Assembly (NCBI RefSeq): GCF_001427125.1
Contig: NZ_LMGK01000026.1
Coordinates: forward strand, 51,813-115,812
Source of the DNA: Pseudomonas sp. Root562
Lineage (GTDB): Bacteria; Pseudomonadota; Gammaproteobacteria; Pseudomonadales; Pseudomonadaceae
Length of the DNA stretch: 64,000 nucleotides
Direction: 5' to 3'
The position numbers and the translations under genes were made by a program. Under the pieces are notes generated by a model. It did not search any database and was not told where the DNA came from. It was given only the letters and a program-made list of their open reading frames with translations. Positions 14,518 through 23,121 of the stretch are shown in pieces (the stretch's first letter is position 1; the number at the start of each line of letters is the position of its first letter).

Positions 14518-16911
14518 ATGTCGTTGCACGCCGTGCGCCCAAAAATCCTGGGTTTTATCAGCGAAGATGTCTCGGCCTGGCTGGTCGCGCTTCTGGTTTT
14601 GCTTGTCGGCGGGATTCTCACGGGCTTGCTGGCATGGTCGACCCTCAATCTGTTTCACCAGCAATTGCGGCAACGCTTCCAACTGCTGGCCAGTGAGCGT
14701 TATAGCCGTATCGAAGAACGCTTCCAAGATCAGGAGCAGCGCCTCGATGGCCTGCGCCGGTTCTTCGCCAACTCCGATTCGGTCTCCCGAGAGGAGTTCA
14801 ACGGCTATACCCTTCCGTTATTGCATCGGACCCAGGCGTATTCGTTTGCGCAACGGGTGAGCCGTGACGAACGTGCGGCGTTCGAACGCCGTGTTCGTGA
14901 TGAAGGCTTGAGCAGTTTTGCTTTTCGCGAGCTCAACGCCGACGGCCAGTTGCAACTGGCTGGCGAGCGGGACGAGTACGTGGTGGTGCTGTTCAGCCAG
15001 ACGCAAAGCAAACTCGGTGCGCCGCTCGGTTACGATTTGCTGGCCCAGCCGTTGCGTCGTGCCACATTGCAGCGAGCGGACCAGAGTGGCCAGATGGCCG
15101 TCTCGCAACCGATGCATCTGGTGAGTATCGAGCCGGCGTATGCGCGGGGCGTGCTGCTGGTCGCTCCGGTCATGTCGGGCAACAGTCCGACGACGACCAA
15201 ACCATTCGGTTATGTCATGGCCGTGATCAGCATGCGCCAATTGCTGGCGGACGGCTTGCCGGAAGCGGGGCGTGACTATCTGTCAGTGCGCATCCTCGAT
15301 CTGTCCATCGATGATCAGCATGAAGTGCTGTATGAATCGCCAAACACAGCGGCCGTCAGCGAGTTGTCGGCGACCCGGCTGTTGCGAATGGCCGATCATG
15401 ATTACCAGGTCGACATCCAGCCCAGCGAAGCGTTTCTCAAGGCCAACCACTCATCGGTGACCACGCTGGTGGTGCTCGGTGGTTCGCTCAGCATGCTGCT
15501 CAGTGCCTTGCTATACGTACTGGTCAGCCAGCGGCAGCGAGCGCTGAAGATGGTTGAGCAAAGGACCGAAGAGTTGCGCGCTCGGGAGCAGGAACTGCGT
15601 GGCACCCACGGCCAGTTGCGCGGCGTGCTGAACGCGGCGACCCAGGTGGCGATCATCGCCACGGATTTGCGGGGCGTGATCAGCACCTTTAACGCCGGAG
15701 CCGAACAGATGCTCGGCTACACCGCCGCCGAAGTGGTTGGGCACATGACCCTGGAAAACCTGCACTTGCCCCGGGAACTGGCGGCACGCTCGGCAGAACT
15801 TAGCGCACGTTTCGGCAAACCGGTCCCGACCTGCCATGCAATGTTGGTCGAGGGCGGCGAAGGCACCGGGCACGAGGCGCGGGAATGGACGCTGGTGCGG
15901 GGGGACGGCAGCCATTTGATCGTCAACATGCTGGCGACTCCGGTGCTTGATGAGCAAGGCCTGTGGGTCGGCCATCTGGCGGTGTGCATCGATATCACCG
16001 AACGCAAACGCGTGCATGAAGCCCTCGCAGCGCGGGACTTGTTATTGAAGAAGCTCAGTGCCCATGTGCCCGGCGGCATCTATCAATTCAAGATGGAATT
16101 CGACGGACGCTTCAGCGTCATCTATGCCAGCGATGGCATTCGTGAAATCTACGAGCTCGAACCGGACGTTTTGCTACTCAATGCCGAAGCGATCTTCACG
16201 CGCATCCATCCCCAGGACACCACCCGTGTGCGCGCCTCCATTCGCGCTTCGGCGGACACCCTCAGCCCTTGGCGCGAGGAGTATCGCGTGCAGCTGCCAC
16301 AGCGCGGTTTGCGCTGGGTACGCGGCGAGGCGACGCCGGAAGAGCTGCCCGGCGGCGGCGTGCTCTGGCATGGCTACATCTCGGATATTTCCGACATGAA
16401 GCGGGTGGAAGAAGAGCTGCGGGCGCTGTCGATCACCGACTCCCTCACCGGTATTCACAACCGGCGCTATTTCCAGGAGCGTCTGACCACCGAAATGGCC
16501 CGGGTCGAGCGTGGTAGCGGCGAACTGTCGGTGATCATGCTCGACATTGACCACTTCAAGCGCATCAATGACCAGCATGGGCATGCCGTGGGTGATCGGG
16601 TGTTGCAGATCGTCTGCGAGCGCATTGGCAATCGGCTGCGCCGCACGGATGTATTTTGTCGATTGGGTGGCGAAGAGTTCATGGTGCTGTGCCCGGGCAT
16701 TAACGGTGAGCACGCGCATGTACTGGCCCTGGAGCTGTGGCAAGGCTTGCGCAGTTCGCCGATCGACGAGGTCGGGGTCGTCACTGCGAGTTTCGGGATT
16801 GCCAGTTGGCGAGTCGGCGAGGGCGCGGACGCGCTGCTGTTAAGGGCGGACTCGGGGGTGTATGCGGCGAAGCAGGCGGGCAGGGACCGGGTGCAGGGCG
16901 AGACGAATTGA
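14518..16911 (+). CDS. Membrane CHASE-PAS-GGDEF diguanylate cyclase
   Basis: A 797-residue inner-membrane protein predicted to make cyclic-di-GMP from GTP. A membrane helix (about 20-43) and a second near 318-340 flank a periplasmic CHASE-type sensor (FRELNADGQLQLAGERDEYVVV, SIEPAYARGVLLVAPV). A coiled segment leads into a PAS/PAC module (about 360-500), then a second PAS-like module ending in HGYISDISDMKRVEEEL. The GGDEF domain begins at ITDSLTGIHNRRYFQERL. The active-site motif is GGEEF (717-721), preceded five residues earlier by the inhibitory-site motif RRTD (708-711). The enzyme should be active and subject to product inhibition. The CHASE ligand is unknown. No EAL domain is present. 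Confidence 0.9.
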   Translation: MSLHAVRPKILGFISEDVSAWLVALLVLLVGGILTGLLAWSTLNLFHQQLRQRFQLLASERYSRIEERFQDQEQRLDGLRRFFANSDSVSREEFNGYTLPLLHRTQAYSFAQRVSRDERAAFERRVRDEGLSSFAFRELNADGQLQLAGERDEYVVVLFSQTQSKLGAPLGYDLLAQPLRRATLQRADQSGQMAVSQPMHLVSIEPAYARGVLLVAPVMSGNSPTTTKPFGYVMAVISMRQLLADGLPEAGRDYLSVRILDLSIDDQHEVLYESPNTAAVSELSATRLLRMADHDYQVDIQPSEAFLKANHSSVTTLVVLGGSLSMLLSALLYVLVSQRQRALKMVEQRTEELRAREQELRGTHGQLRGVLNAATQVAIIATDLRGVISTFNAGAEQMLGYTAAEVVGHMTLENLHLPRELAARSAELSARFGKPVPTCHAMLVEGGEGTGHEAREWTLVRGDGSHLIVNMLATPVLDEQGLWVGHLAVCIDITERKRVHEALAARDLLLKKLSAHVPGGIYQFKMEFDGRFSVIYASDGIREIYELEPDVLLLNAEAIFTRIHPQDTTRVRASIRASADTLSPWREEYRVQLPQRGLRWVRGEATPEELPGGGVLWHGYISDISDMKRVEEELRALSITDSLTGIHNRRYFQERLTTEMARVERGSGELSVIMLDIDHFKRINDQHGHAVGDRVLQIVCERIGNRLRRTDVFCRLGGEEFMVLCPGINGEHAHVLALELWQGLRSSPIDEVGVVTASFGIASWRVGEGADALLLRADSGVYAAKQAGRDRVQGETN

Positions 16912-16930
16912 TATGCGCTGTACGCATACC

Positions 16931-17023
16931 CTGTCGGAGCCAAGCTTGCTCGCGATGGCGGTCTGTCAGTCACATTCATGTTGAATGTGCTGCCGCTATC
17001 GCGAGCAGGTTTTGCTCCTACAG
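16931..17023. repeat. REP pair, family B (TGTAGGAGC...GCTCGCGAT type), inverted
   Basis: CTGTCGGAGCCAAGCTTGCT (from 16931) and the inverted copy ending TGCTCCTACAG (17023) flank a short spacer that includes the complementary CACATTCA/TGAATGTG. It fills the 138-bp gap between the convergent cyclase and dacB genes. Confidence 0.8.
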
Positions 17024-17049
17024 GGAATCTCTGCAGCCTCTGCAGCCGA

Positions 17050-18510
17050 TTAGAGCGCCGAAGCGGTCTGCGCCAGTTTCGGCTGGCGGTACAAGTCCAG
17101 CAGCACTTGGTCGAGCACCGATGATGCACCGAATGGCGCCTTGTCGTTGAGGATCGCCACGACGGCCCAGGTGTTGCCGTTGACGTCTCGGCTGAAACCG
17201 GCGATGGCGCGCACGGTGTTCAGGGTGCCGGTCTTGACGTGGGCTTCGCCGCGCATCGCGGTGGTCTTCAGGCGCTTGCGCATGGTGCCGTCGGTGCCGG
17301 CAATCGGCATCGAGCTGATGTACTCGGCGGCGTAAGGGCTGCGCCAGGCGGCCTGCAGCATCGAAGCCATTTCCCGGGCGCTGACGCGTTCGAAACGGGA
17401 CAGTCCGGAACCGTTCTCCATCACCAGGTGCGGCGCGGTAATGCCTTTCTTCGCCAGCCACTGGCGTACGACCCGCTGTGCCGCCTTGGCATCGTCACCG
17501 TCGGCATCGGTACGGTATTTCTGCCCCAGGCTCAGGAACAGCTGCTGGGCCATGGTGTTGTTACTGTATTTGTTGATATCGCGGATGATTTCCGCCAGAT
17601 CCGGCGAAAATGCCCGCGCCAGCACTTTGGCGTCTTTCGGCGTTGGCGCCAGCACATCCTTGCCCTGGATGCTGCCGCCCAGTTCTTTCCAGATCGCTCG
17701 CACGGCACCGGCCGTGTAAGTCGCGTGATCAAGCAGCGACAAGTAAGTCTGTGAACTGCAACCTTCGCCCAGCTGGCCGCCGACGGTCACCGTCACGCTG
17801 CCATCGGCCTGGGGCACCGGGTTGTAGCGCACACCGCCGGTACATTGCTTGGAGTTGAGAGCCTTGACCTGATTGTCGATGCGAATGCTGGCAATGGGTG
17901 GTTCCACCGAAACCAGCACCTTGCCCGAGTCATTGCGCGCGACAAAGCGCAAGGCCTTGAGGTTGACCAGCAACGCATCGGGTTTGACCAGGAACGGCTT
18001 GTTCTCGTCATTGCCGTCGTCATTGAATTCGGGCAATTGCGGTTGCACGAAGAAATTCTTGTCCAGCACCAGATCGCCGGTGACCTGGGTCACGCCGTTG
18101 GCGCGCAAGTCACGCATCAACAGCCAGAGTTTTTCCATGTTCAGCTTCGGATCACCACCACCCTTGAGGTAGAGATTGCCATTGAGGATACCTCCACTGA
18201 GGGTGCCGTCGGTGTAGAACTCGGTTTTCCACTGATGGTTCGGGCCGAGCATTTCCAGGGCCGCGTAAGTGGTCACCAGCTTCATGGTCGACGCCGGGTT
18301 GACCGATACGTCGGCGTTGAAAATAGTCGGAGTGCCCGGGCCGTTGAGCGGAATCATCACCAGCGACAGGGCGTTGTCCTGCAGCTTGCTGGCCTTGAGG
18401 GCTTTTTGGACGTTGGGAGACAAAGAGGTGTTGATCGGGTCAGCGCAAACAGGAAGGGCCAGGGGAAGCAACAGGCCGGCCAGCAATAAAGGACGTAACG
18501 ATTTGATCAT
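17050..18510 (-). CDS. dacB: D-alanyl-D-alanine carboxypeptidase/endopeptidase, PBP4 type
   Basis: A 486-residue periplasmic penicillin-binding protein (class C, S13 family) that trims or cleaves peptidoglycan cross-links. A signal peptide covers residues 1-23 (cleavage after PVCA). The catalytic serine motif is S74-T-M-K77, the second motif S316-N-N and the third K426-T-G. The long inserted domain between motifs one and two (about 85-290) is diagnostic of PBP4. ATG 18510 begins the signal peptide; the frame stays open 31 codons further upstream, but that part is unlike a secreted N-terminus. It is divergent from yggL. Confidence 0.93.
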   Translation of the reverse strand: MIKSLRPLLLAGLLLPLALPVCADPINTSLSPNVQKALKASKLQDNALSLVMIPLNGPGTPTIFNADVSVNPASTMKLVTTYAALEMLGPNHQWKTEFYTDGTLSGGILNGNLYLKGGGDPKLNMEKLWLLMRDLRANGVTQVTGDLVLDKNFFVQPQLPEFNDDGNDENKPFLVKPDALLVNLKALRFVARNDSGKVLVSVEPPIASIRIDNQVKALNSKQCTGGVRYNPVPQADGSVTVTVGGQLGEGCSSQTYLSLLDHATYTAGAVRAIWKELGGSIQGKDVLAPTPKDAKVLARAFSPDLAEIIRDINKYSNNTMAQQLFLSLGQKYRTDADGDDAKAAQRVVRQWLAKKGITAPHLVMENGSGLSRFERVSAREMASMLQAAWRSPYAAEYISSMPIAGTDGTMRKRLKTTAMRGEAHVKTGTLNTVRAIAGFSRDVNGNTWAVVAILNDKAPFGASSVLDQVLLDLYRQPKLAQTASAL

Positions 18511-18744
18511 GTGAAATAGAACCCTGCAGCCGAGGGGAAAAAAAACGAGGGCATGAAGATAAATTCCCCCAGTGGTCATGAAAGTGTCGGCATTATGCCC
18601 CAAGGCGTCACGGCTTGTGCCGTGCCTTGACCATCCAATCGGCTATTTTTTTACCGGCGGTAGCCCTTGCGGCCCACTGAGTCGGGCAATCGGCGGCTTA
18701 AACTGCTAAAGTGCCGGCCGTTATTACTTAAGAGGATTGTTCCA

Positions 18745-19089
18745 ATGGCGACTAACCGTTCCCAGCGTCTGCGCAAAAAACTGTGCGTCGATGAATTTCA
18801 AGAGCTGGGTTTCGAACTGAACCTGGATTTCAAAGAAGATTTGGCTGATGAAGCCATTGATGCTTTCCTCGACGCGTTCCTCAAAGAAGCCATGGAAGCC
18901 AACGGTCTGGGCTATGTTGGCGGCGACGACTACGGTCTGGTTTGCCTGCAGAAGCGTGGCTCGGTCAGCGCTGAACAGCGCGCCGCCGTTGAAGCCTGGC
19001 TCAAAGGCCGCACCGAGCTGACCAGCGTTGAAGTCAGCCCGCTGCTGGACGTCTGGTATCCGGAAAAGCCGATCAATCCGGTAGCTTGA
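18745..19089 (+). CDS. yggL: YggL family (DUF469) ribosome-associated protein
   Basis: A 114-residue protein. MATNRSQRLRKKLCVDEFQELGFEL and the acidic ending VSPLLDVWYPEKP match the YggL family, reported in E. coli as a 50S-associated protein affecting subunit joining. ATG 18745 has AGAGGA 9 bases upstream; an in-frame upstream extension lacks similarity. It is monocistronic, with a terminator directly downstream, in the same neighbourhood as dacB and rlmKL in other Pseudomonas. Confidence 0.88.
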   Translation: MATNRSQRLRKKLCVDEFQELGFELNLDFKEDLADEAIDAFLDAFLKEAMEANGLGYVGGDDYGLVCLQKRGSVSAEQRAAVEAWLKGRTELTSVEVSPLLDVWYPEKPINPVA

Positions 19090-19096
19090 TGTTCTG

Positions 19097-19127
19097 AAAA
19101 CGGCGACCCGAGGGTCGCCGTTTTTTT
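19097..19127 (+). terminator. Intrinsic terminator of yggL
   Basis: AAAACGGCGACCC (19097-19109) pairs with GGGTCGCCGTTTT, followed by more T residues. It lies 7 bp after the stop codon. Confidence 0.93.
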
Positions 19128-19167
19128 ATACCTGTTTTTTGTGCGCACATGGCTTGATGAACCGTTC

Positions 19168-19200
19168 GCTGTAGGAGCGAGGCTTGCCCGCGAAAGCGCC
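19168..19200. repeat. Single REP, GTAGGAGC-GAGGCTTGCCCGCGA type
   Basis: GTAGGAGCGAGGCTTGCCCG followed by CGAAAGCG lies next to the 3' end of the BenE-like gene. A very similar single unit is at 45008-45040. No inverted partner is nearby. Confidence 0.65.
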
Positions 19201-19201
19201 C

Positions 19202-20392
19202 TCAAACCTTGCGCCAGTTCAGAATCAGCAGCGTCACGACCCCCGCCACAATCCCCCAGAATGCCGAACCAATGGAAAACAGCGTCAGCCCCGACGCCGT
19301 GACCATGAAGGTAATCAGCGCCGCCTCACGTTCCTTCACTTCGCTCATGGCAATGCTCAAGCCATTGATGATCGAGCCGAACAACGCCAGCGCGGCTATC
19401 GACAACACCAGTTCCTTTGGCAGCGCCGCAAACAGCGCTGCCAGTGTCGCGCCGAATACCCCGGCAATCCCGTAGAAAATTCCGCACCAGACAGCGGCGG
19501 TGTAGCGCTTGGTGCGATCCTCGTGGGCATGCGGCCCGGTGCAGATGGCCGCGCTGATCGCCGCCAGGTTGATGCCGTGGGAGCCGAACGGCGCCAGCAG
19601 CAGCGAAGCGATACCGGTGGTGGTAATCAGCGGCGAGGCCGGTACGTTGTAGCCGTCGGCGCGTAGTACGGCGATACCGGGCATGTTTTGCGAGGTCATC
19701 GCCACCACGAACAGCGGAATGCCGATGCTGATCGTTGCGGCCAGGGAGAAGTGCGGGGTGGTCCAGACCGGCGTGGCCACTTCCAGGTGGAAACCGCTGA
19801 AATCCAGCAGCCCCATGAACCCGGACAACGCTGTACCGATCAACAGCGCGGCCAGTACCGCGTAACGCGGTGACAGGCGCTTGACCAGCAGATAAGTGGC
19901 AAACATGCCCAGGACCAGCGCCGTGCGATGCTGGGCGGCGACGAAGATCTCGCTGCCGATCTTGAACAGGATGCCCGCCAGCAGCGCGGCCGCCAAAGAA
20001 GCCGGAATCTTTTTGACCAGGCGTTCGAAGCTGCCGGTGAGACCGCAAATCGTCACCAGCACGGCACAGGTTATATAGGCGCCGATGGCTTCGCCGTAGG
20101 ACACGCCGCCCAGGCTGGTGATCAGCAGGGCGGCGCCCGGGGTCGACCAGGCAATCGTGATGGGCGTGCGATAGCGCAAGGACAGGCCGATCGAGCACAC
20201 TGCCATGCCAATCGAGATCGCCCAGATCCACGACGAAATCTGCCCGCTGGTCAGGCCGGCCGCTTGCCCGGCCTGGAACATCAGCACCAGTGAACTGGTA
20301 TAGCCAGTCATCATCGCGATGAACCCGGCGACGATGGCCGATGGTGACGTATCGGCCAAGGGGCGTAGCTGAGTGTGCGTGGCGTCGGTCAT
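19202..20392 (-). CDS. BenE/YdcO family transporter
   Basis: A 396-residue protein with about 11-12 membrane helices, of the benzoate:H+ symporter (BenE) family within the nucleobase-transporter superfamily. SAIVAGFIAMMTGYTSSLVLMFQAG, the STPGAALL motif and SQNMPGIAVLRADGY are characteristic. The substrate is uncertain. No aromatic-degradation genes are near. The flanking GntR gene and the guaD-xdh block suggest a possible role in purine uptake, but this is inference. The gene sits where the dacB-yggL block meets the purine block, so it may be a local insertion. A REP lies at its 3' end. Confidence 0.82.
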   Translation of the reverse strand: MTDATHTQLRPLADTSPSAIVAGFIAMMTGYTSSLVLMFQAGQAAGLTSGQISSWIWAISIGMAVCSIGLSLRYRTPITIAWSTPGAALLITSLGGVSYGEAIGAYITCAVLVTICGLTGSFERLVKKIPASLAAALLAGILFKIGSEIFVAAQHRTALVLGMFATYLLVKRLSPRYAVLAALLIGTALSGFMGLLDFSGFHLEVATPVWTTPHFSLAATISIGIPLFVVAMTSQNMPGIAVLRADGYNVPASPLITTTGIASLLLAPFGSHGINLAAISAAICTGPHAHEDRTKRYTAAVWCGIFYGIAGVFGATLAALFAALPKELVLSIAALALFGSIINGLSIAMSEVKEREAALITFMVTASGLTLFSIGSAFWGIVAGVVTLLILNWRKV

Positions 20393-20441
20393 GACGATGG
20401 TGTTCCTTGGTTCAGAGGACTATGTCCGAGGCCACCCGGTC

Positions 20442-20537
20442 CCTGTAGGAGCCGAGCTTGCTCGCGATGACGGCGTGTCAGTCGACAGTGTTTTCGAAAA
20501 TGAAATCGCTATCGCGAGCAAGCTTTGCTCCTACGGG
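20442..20537. repeat. REP pair, family B, inverted
   Basis: CCTGTAGGAGCCGAGCTTGC (from 20442) and the inverted copy GCAAGCTTTGCTCCTACGGG (ending 20537) enclose about 55 bp. It lies upstream of both divergent genes, which is unusual for REPs that normally follow genes. Confidence 0.78.
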
Positions 20538-20645
20538 GGCGTGTGCGGGCTGCGGATTCTGTGATCAAGCCTAAACTCAAACGTAATGGATCGTTGCGAT
20601 ACAGCGGATGTGACAAACAGCCGTACAGTCGTGTTGCCACCATCC

Positions 20646-20657
20646 ATTGTGTACAAT
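20646..20657 (+). promoter_or_regulatory. GntR-type operator candidate
   Basis: ATTGTGTACAAT is a perfect 5-2-5 inverted repeat (ATTGT/ACAAT). It matches the TNGT...ACNA half-site pattern of FadR-type GntR regulators. It lies 93 bp before the adjacent GntR gene. TACAAT within it could double as a -10, so binding would block transcription: probable autoregulation. Confidence 0.5.
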
Positions 20658-20749
20658 CGCAGTGTTTTTTACGCGATACTTGCCAGCGACCCACTGTGCC
20701 GTATTACAGTCACGGTCAATTCGCCGCAGTTCTTCCGACTCGAGTGCCC

Positions 20750-21514
20750 ATGAACGAACAGTTGCAACCCCTAAAGAAACAACCGCGAGCAGGCAAAGCC
20801 GGCCGTAGCGGTACCCAGGACGATATTGTCTACGCGCATATCTTCGAGGCCATCCTCGAACAGCGCCTGGCGCCCGGCACCAAGTTGAGCGAAGAAGCGC
20901 TGGGGGAAATTTTCGGGGTCAGCCGCACCATCATTCGCCGCGCCTTGTCGCGCCTGGCCCATGAAAGCGTGGTGCTGTTGCGTCCGAACCGCGGTGCCGT
21001 GGTCGCCAGCCCGAGTGTCGAAGAGGCTCGGCAGGTGTTCATGGCCCGCCGTCTGGTGGAGCGAGCGATTACGGAATTGGCGGTCCAGCACGCCACCGCC
21101 GAGCAGATCGCCGAGTTGCGCCAAATGGTCAACGACGAACGCGACAGTTTTTCCCGTGGCGATCGTGGTGCGGGTATCCGTCTGTCGGGTGAGTTCCACC
21201 TGAAACTGGCCGAAGCGGCGAAAAACGCGCCGTTGATCAGTTTCCAGCGCAGCCTCGTGTCGCAGACCTCGCTGATCATTGCCCAGTATGAAAGCGGCAA
21301 CCGTTCCCACTGCTCTTATGACGAGCACACCCAGTTGATCGACGCCATCGAAGCGCGCAATGGTGAACTGGCGGTAGACCTGATGATGCATCACATGGAT
21401 CACATCGACAGCAAGCTCAACCTCGATGAGGAAAGTGCTTCGGATGACCTGCATGCGGTGTTCTCGCACTTGTTGCAGACCAAGAAGCCAGGGCGATCGA
21501 CTGCCAAGCTCTGA
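20750..21514 (+). CDS. GntR family regulator (FadR type)
   Basis: A 254-residue DNA-binding regulator. A lysine/arginine-rich N-terminal tail precedes the winged helix-turn-helix (about 25-92: IFEAILEQRLAPGTKLSEEALGEIFGVSRTIIRRALSRLAHE). A ligand-binding FCD domain follows (about 105-235), with histidines (EFHLKL, DEHTQLIDAI, HHMDHI) placed for metal binding. It lies between a BenE-like transporter and the guanine deaminase gene, equivalent in position to PA1520. Control of purine uptake and catabolism is inferred from context. ATG 20750 begins the recognisable protein; longer upstream frames cross the promoter region. Confidence 0.88.
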   Translation: MNEQLQPLKKQPRAGKAGRSGTQDDIVYAHIFEAILEQRLAPGTKLSEEALGEIFGVSRTIIRRALSRLAHESVVLLRPNRGAVVASPSVEEARQVFMARRLVERAITELAVQHATAEQIAELRQMVNDERDSFSRGDRGAGIRLSGEFHLKLAEAAKNAPLISFQRSLVSQTSLIIAQYESGNRSHCSYDEHTQLIDAIEARNGELAVDLMMHHMDHIDSKLNLDEESASDDLHAVFSHLLQTKKPGRSTAKL

Positions 21515-21526
21515 CTTCCTGATACT

Positions 21527-21636
21527 GATCGTTCCCACGCTCTGCGTGGGAATGCCTCAATGGACGCTTCGCGTCCGCTTCGGCAGGAACGCGGAGCGTC
21601 CCGGGCTGCATTCCCACGCGGAGCGTGGGAACGATC
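21527..21636. repeat. ~110-bp palindromic element, family D (GATCGTTCCCACGC)
   Basis: The element starts GATCGTTCCCACGCTCTGCG and ends with the inverse (CGTGGGAACGATC, to 21636). Two smaller palindromes lie inside: TCCCACGC..GCGTGGGA at each end and GGACGC..GCGTCC in the middle. Six such elements occur in this window. This copy begins 13 bp after the GntR stop codon. Confidence 0.88.
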
Positions 21637-21638
21637 AA

Positions 21639-21664
21639 ATCGCTGGCAAGCCAGCTCCCACAGG
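21639..21664. repeat. Single REP, family C (CGCTGGCAAGCCAGCTCCCACA)
   Basis: A single hairpin unit (CTGGC-AAGCCAG core) lies between two family D elements. A full inverted pair of this family is at 46298-46388. Confidence 0.65.
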
Positions 21665-21692
21665 GACCGAGCTGAATTGGATCGTTGGATTG

Positions 21693-21794
21693 GATCGTTC
21701 CCATGCTCTGCGTGGGAATGCCTCTAGGGACGCTCCGCGTCCAGTGACGCGGAGCGTCACGGGCTGCGTTCCCACGCAGAGCGTGGGAACGATC
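21693..21794. repeat. ~102-bp palindromic element, family D
   Basis: This is a second copy, GATCGTTCCCATGCTCTGCG to GCGTGGGAACGATC. It lies in the convergent gap between the GntR and guaD genes and ends 14 bp from the guaD stop. With the copy at 21527 it makes a tandem pair. Confidence 0.86.
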
Positions 21795-21808
21795 ATGCAC
21801 GCAATGCC

Positions 21809-23113
21809 TTAGCGCTGATGCACCAGATTCCCCGCCGCATAGGTCTGCAACACCGTCCGGTCATCCCCCAGCGTCATCAACACAAACAACGTTTCGGCGA
21901 TGTTATTGGCCTGCTTCAGGCGATAGCCCAGCAGCGGCGTGGCGTTGTAGTCGAGCACCAGGAAGTCGGCGTCGGTACCCGGTTGCAGATTGCCGATCTT
22001 GTCTTCCAGGCGCAATGCGCGGGCACCGCCGAGGGTGGCCAGGTACAGCGACTTGAACGGGCTCAGGCGCGCACCTTGCAGTTGCATGACCTTGTAGGCC
22101 TCGTTGAGGGTTTGCAGCAGCGAGAAACTGGTGCCGCCGCCGACATCGGTGCCGATGCCGACATTGAGTTTGTGCTTCTCGGCCATCGGCAGATTGAACA
22201 GGCCGCTACCGAGGAAGAAGTTCGAAGTCGGGCAGAACGAGATGGCCGAACCGGTTTCCGCCAGGCGCGCGCACTCTTCATCGCACAGGTGCACGCCGTG
22301 GGCGAACACCGAGCGTTCACCGAGCAATTGGTAGTGATCGTAGACGTCCAGGTAGCCCTTGCGCTCCGGGAACAGCGCCTTGACCCACTCGATTTCCTTG
22401 AGGTTTTCGCTGATGTGGGTCTGCATGTACAGATCCGGGTATTCGCTCAGCAACTGGCCGGCCAGGGTCAGTTGTTCCGGGGTGCTGGTCGGGGCGAAGC
22501 GTGGAGTCACGGCGTAGTGCAGGCGACCCTTGCCGTGCCAGCGCTCGATCAACGCTTTGCTTTCGAGGTAGCTCGATTCAGCGGTATCGGTCAGGTAGTC
22601 CGGGGCGTTGCGGTCCATCATCACCTTGCCGGCGATCATCCGCAGGTCGAGCTGCTCGGCCGCTTCAAAGAACGAGTTCACCGATTGCGGATGTACGCTG
22701 CCGAAAACCAGTGCCGTCGTGGTGCCGTTGCGCAGCAATTCCTTGATGAAAATGTCCGCGACTTCGTCGGCATGGGCCTTGTCGGCGAACTGGCTTTCGC
22801 ACGGGAAGGTGTAAGTGTTGAGCCAGTCCAGCAATTGTTCACCGTAGGCACCGACCATGCCGGTTTGTGGCAGGTGGATGTGGGTGTCGATAAAGCCGGG
22901 GGTAATCAACGCGTCCTGATAATGGGTGATTTCGATGTCTGCCGGCAGCGTCGGCAGCAAATCACTGGCGTGGCCAAGTGCGCTGATTTTGCCGTTATCA
23001 ACCACCAGCAAGCCGTCCTCGAAATATTCATACGAGGCTTCGATGCCAACGATGGCAGGGTCGGCGATGCTGTGCAGGATGGCGGCGCGGTAGGCTTTGC
23101 GAGTCAGTGGCAT
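21809..23113 (-). CDS. guaD: Guanine deaminase
   Basis: A 434-residue amidohydrolase converting guanine to xanthine and ammonia. The metal ligands H78 and H80 lie in the motif FIDTHIHLPQTGMVGAYGEQLLDWL. MQTHISEN, HGVHLCDEE and GIGTDVGGGTSFSLL supply the remaining zinc and catalytic residues. ATG 23113 was chosen; TTG 23125 is the only in-frame alternative. It starts 8 bp after xdhC, so guaD is the last gene of the operon xdhA-xdhB-xdhC-guaD. Its product xanthine is the substrate of XdhAB. Confidence 0.95.
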   Translation of the reverse strand: MPLTRKAYRAAILHSIADPAIVGIEASYEYFEDGLLVVDNGKISALGHASDLLPTLPADIEITHYQDALITPGFIDTHIHLPQTGMVGAYGEQLLDWLNTYTFPCESQFADKAHADEVADIFIKELLRNGTTTALVFGSVHPQSVNSFFEAAEQLDLRMIAGKVMMDRNAPDYLTDTAESSYLESKALIERWHGKGRLHYAVTPRFAPTSTPEQLTLAGQLLSEYPDLYMQTHISENLKEIEWVKALFPERKGYLDVYDHYQLLGERSVFAHGVHLCDEECARLAETGSAISFCPTSNFFLGSGLFNLPMAEKHKLNVGIGTDVGGGTSFSLLQTLNEAYKVMQLQGARLSPFKSLYLATLGGARALRLEDKIGNLQPGTDADFLVLDYNATPLLGYRLKQANNIAETLFVLMTLGDDRTVLQTYAAGNLVHQR

Positions 23114-23121
23114 GAGCGTTC

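Larger units (their letters stand above)
20393..20749. other. Divergent intergenic region between the BenE-like and GntR genes
   Basis: The 357 bp hold a family B REP pair (20442-20537) and, closer to the GntR start, the palindrome at 20646-20657. No small gene with a ribosome site is evident. Confidence 0.5.

Noticed and set aside
21417..21812. Frames with repeated DRSHALRGN-like peptides on both strands, also at 23846, 35766 and 63666
   Set aside because: They translate the family D palindromic elements; the repeated peptide reflects the repeat, not a protein.
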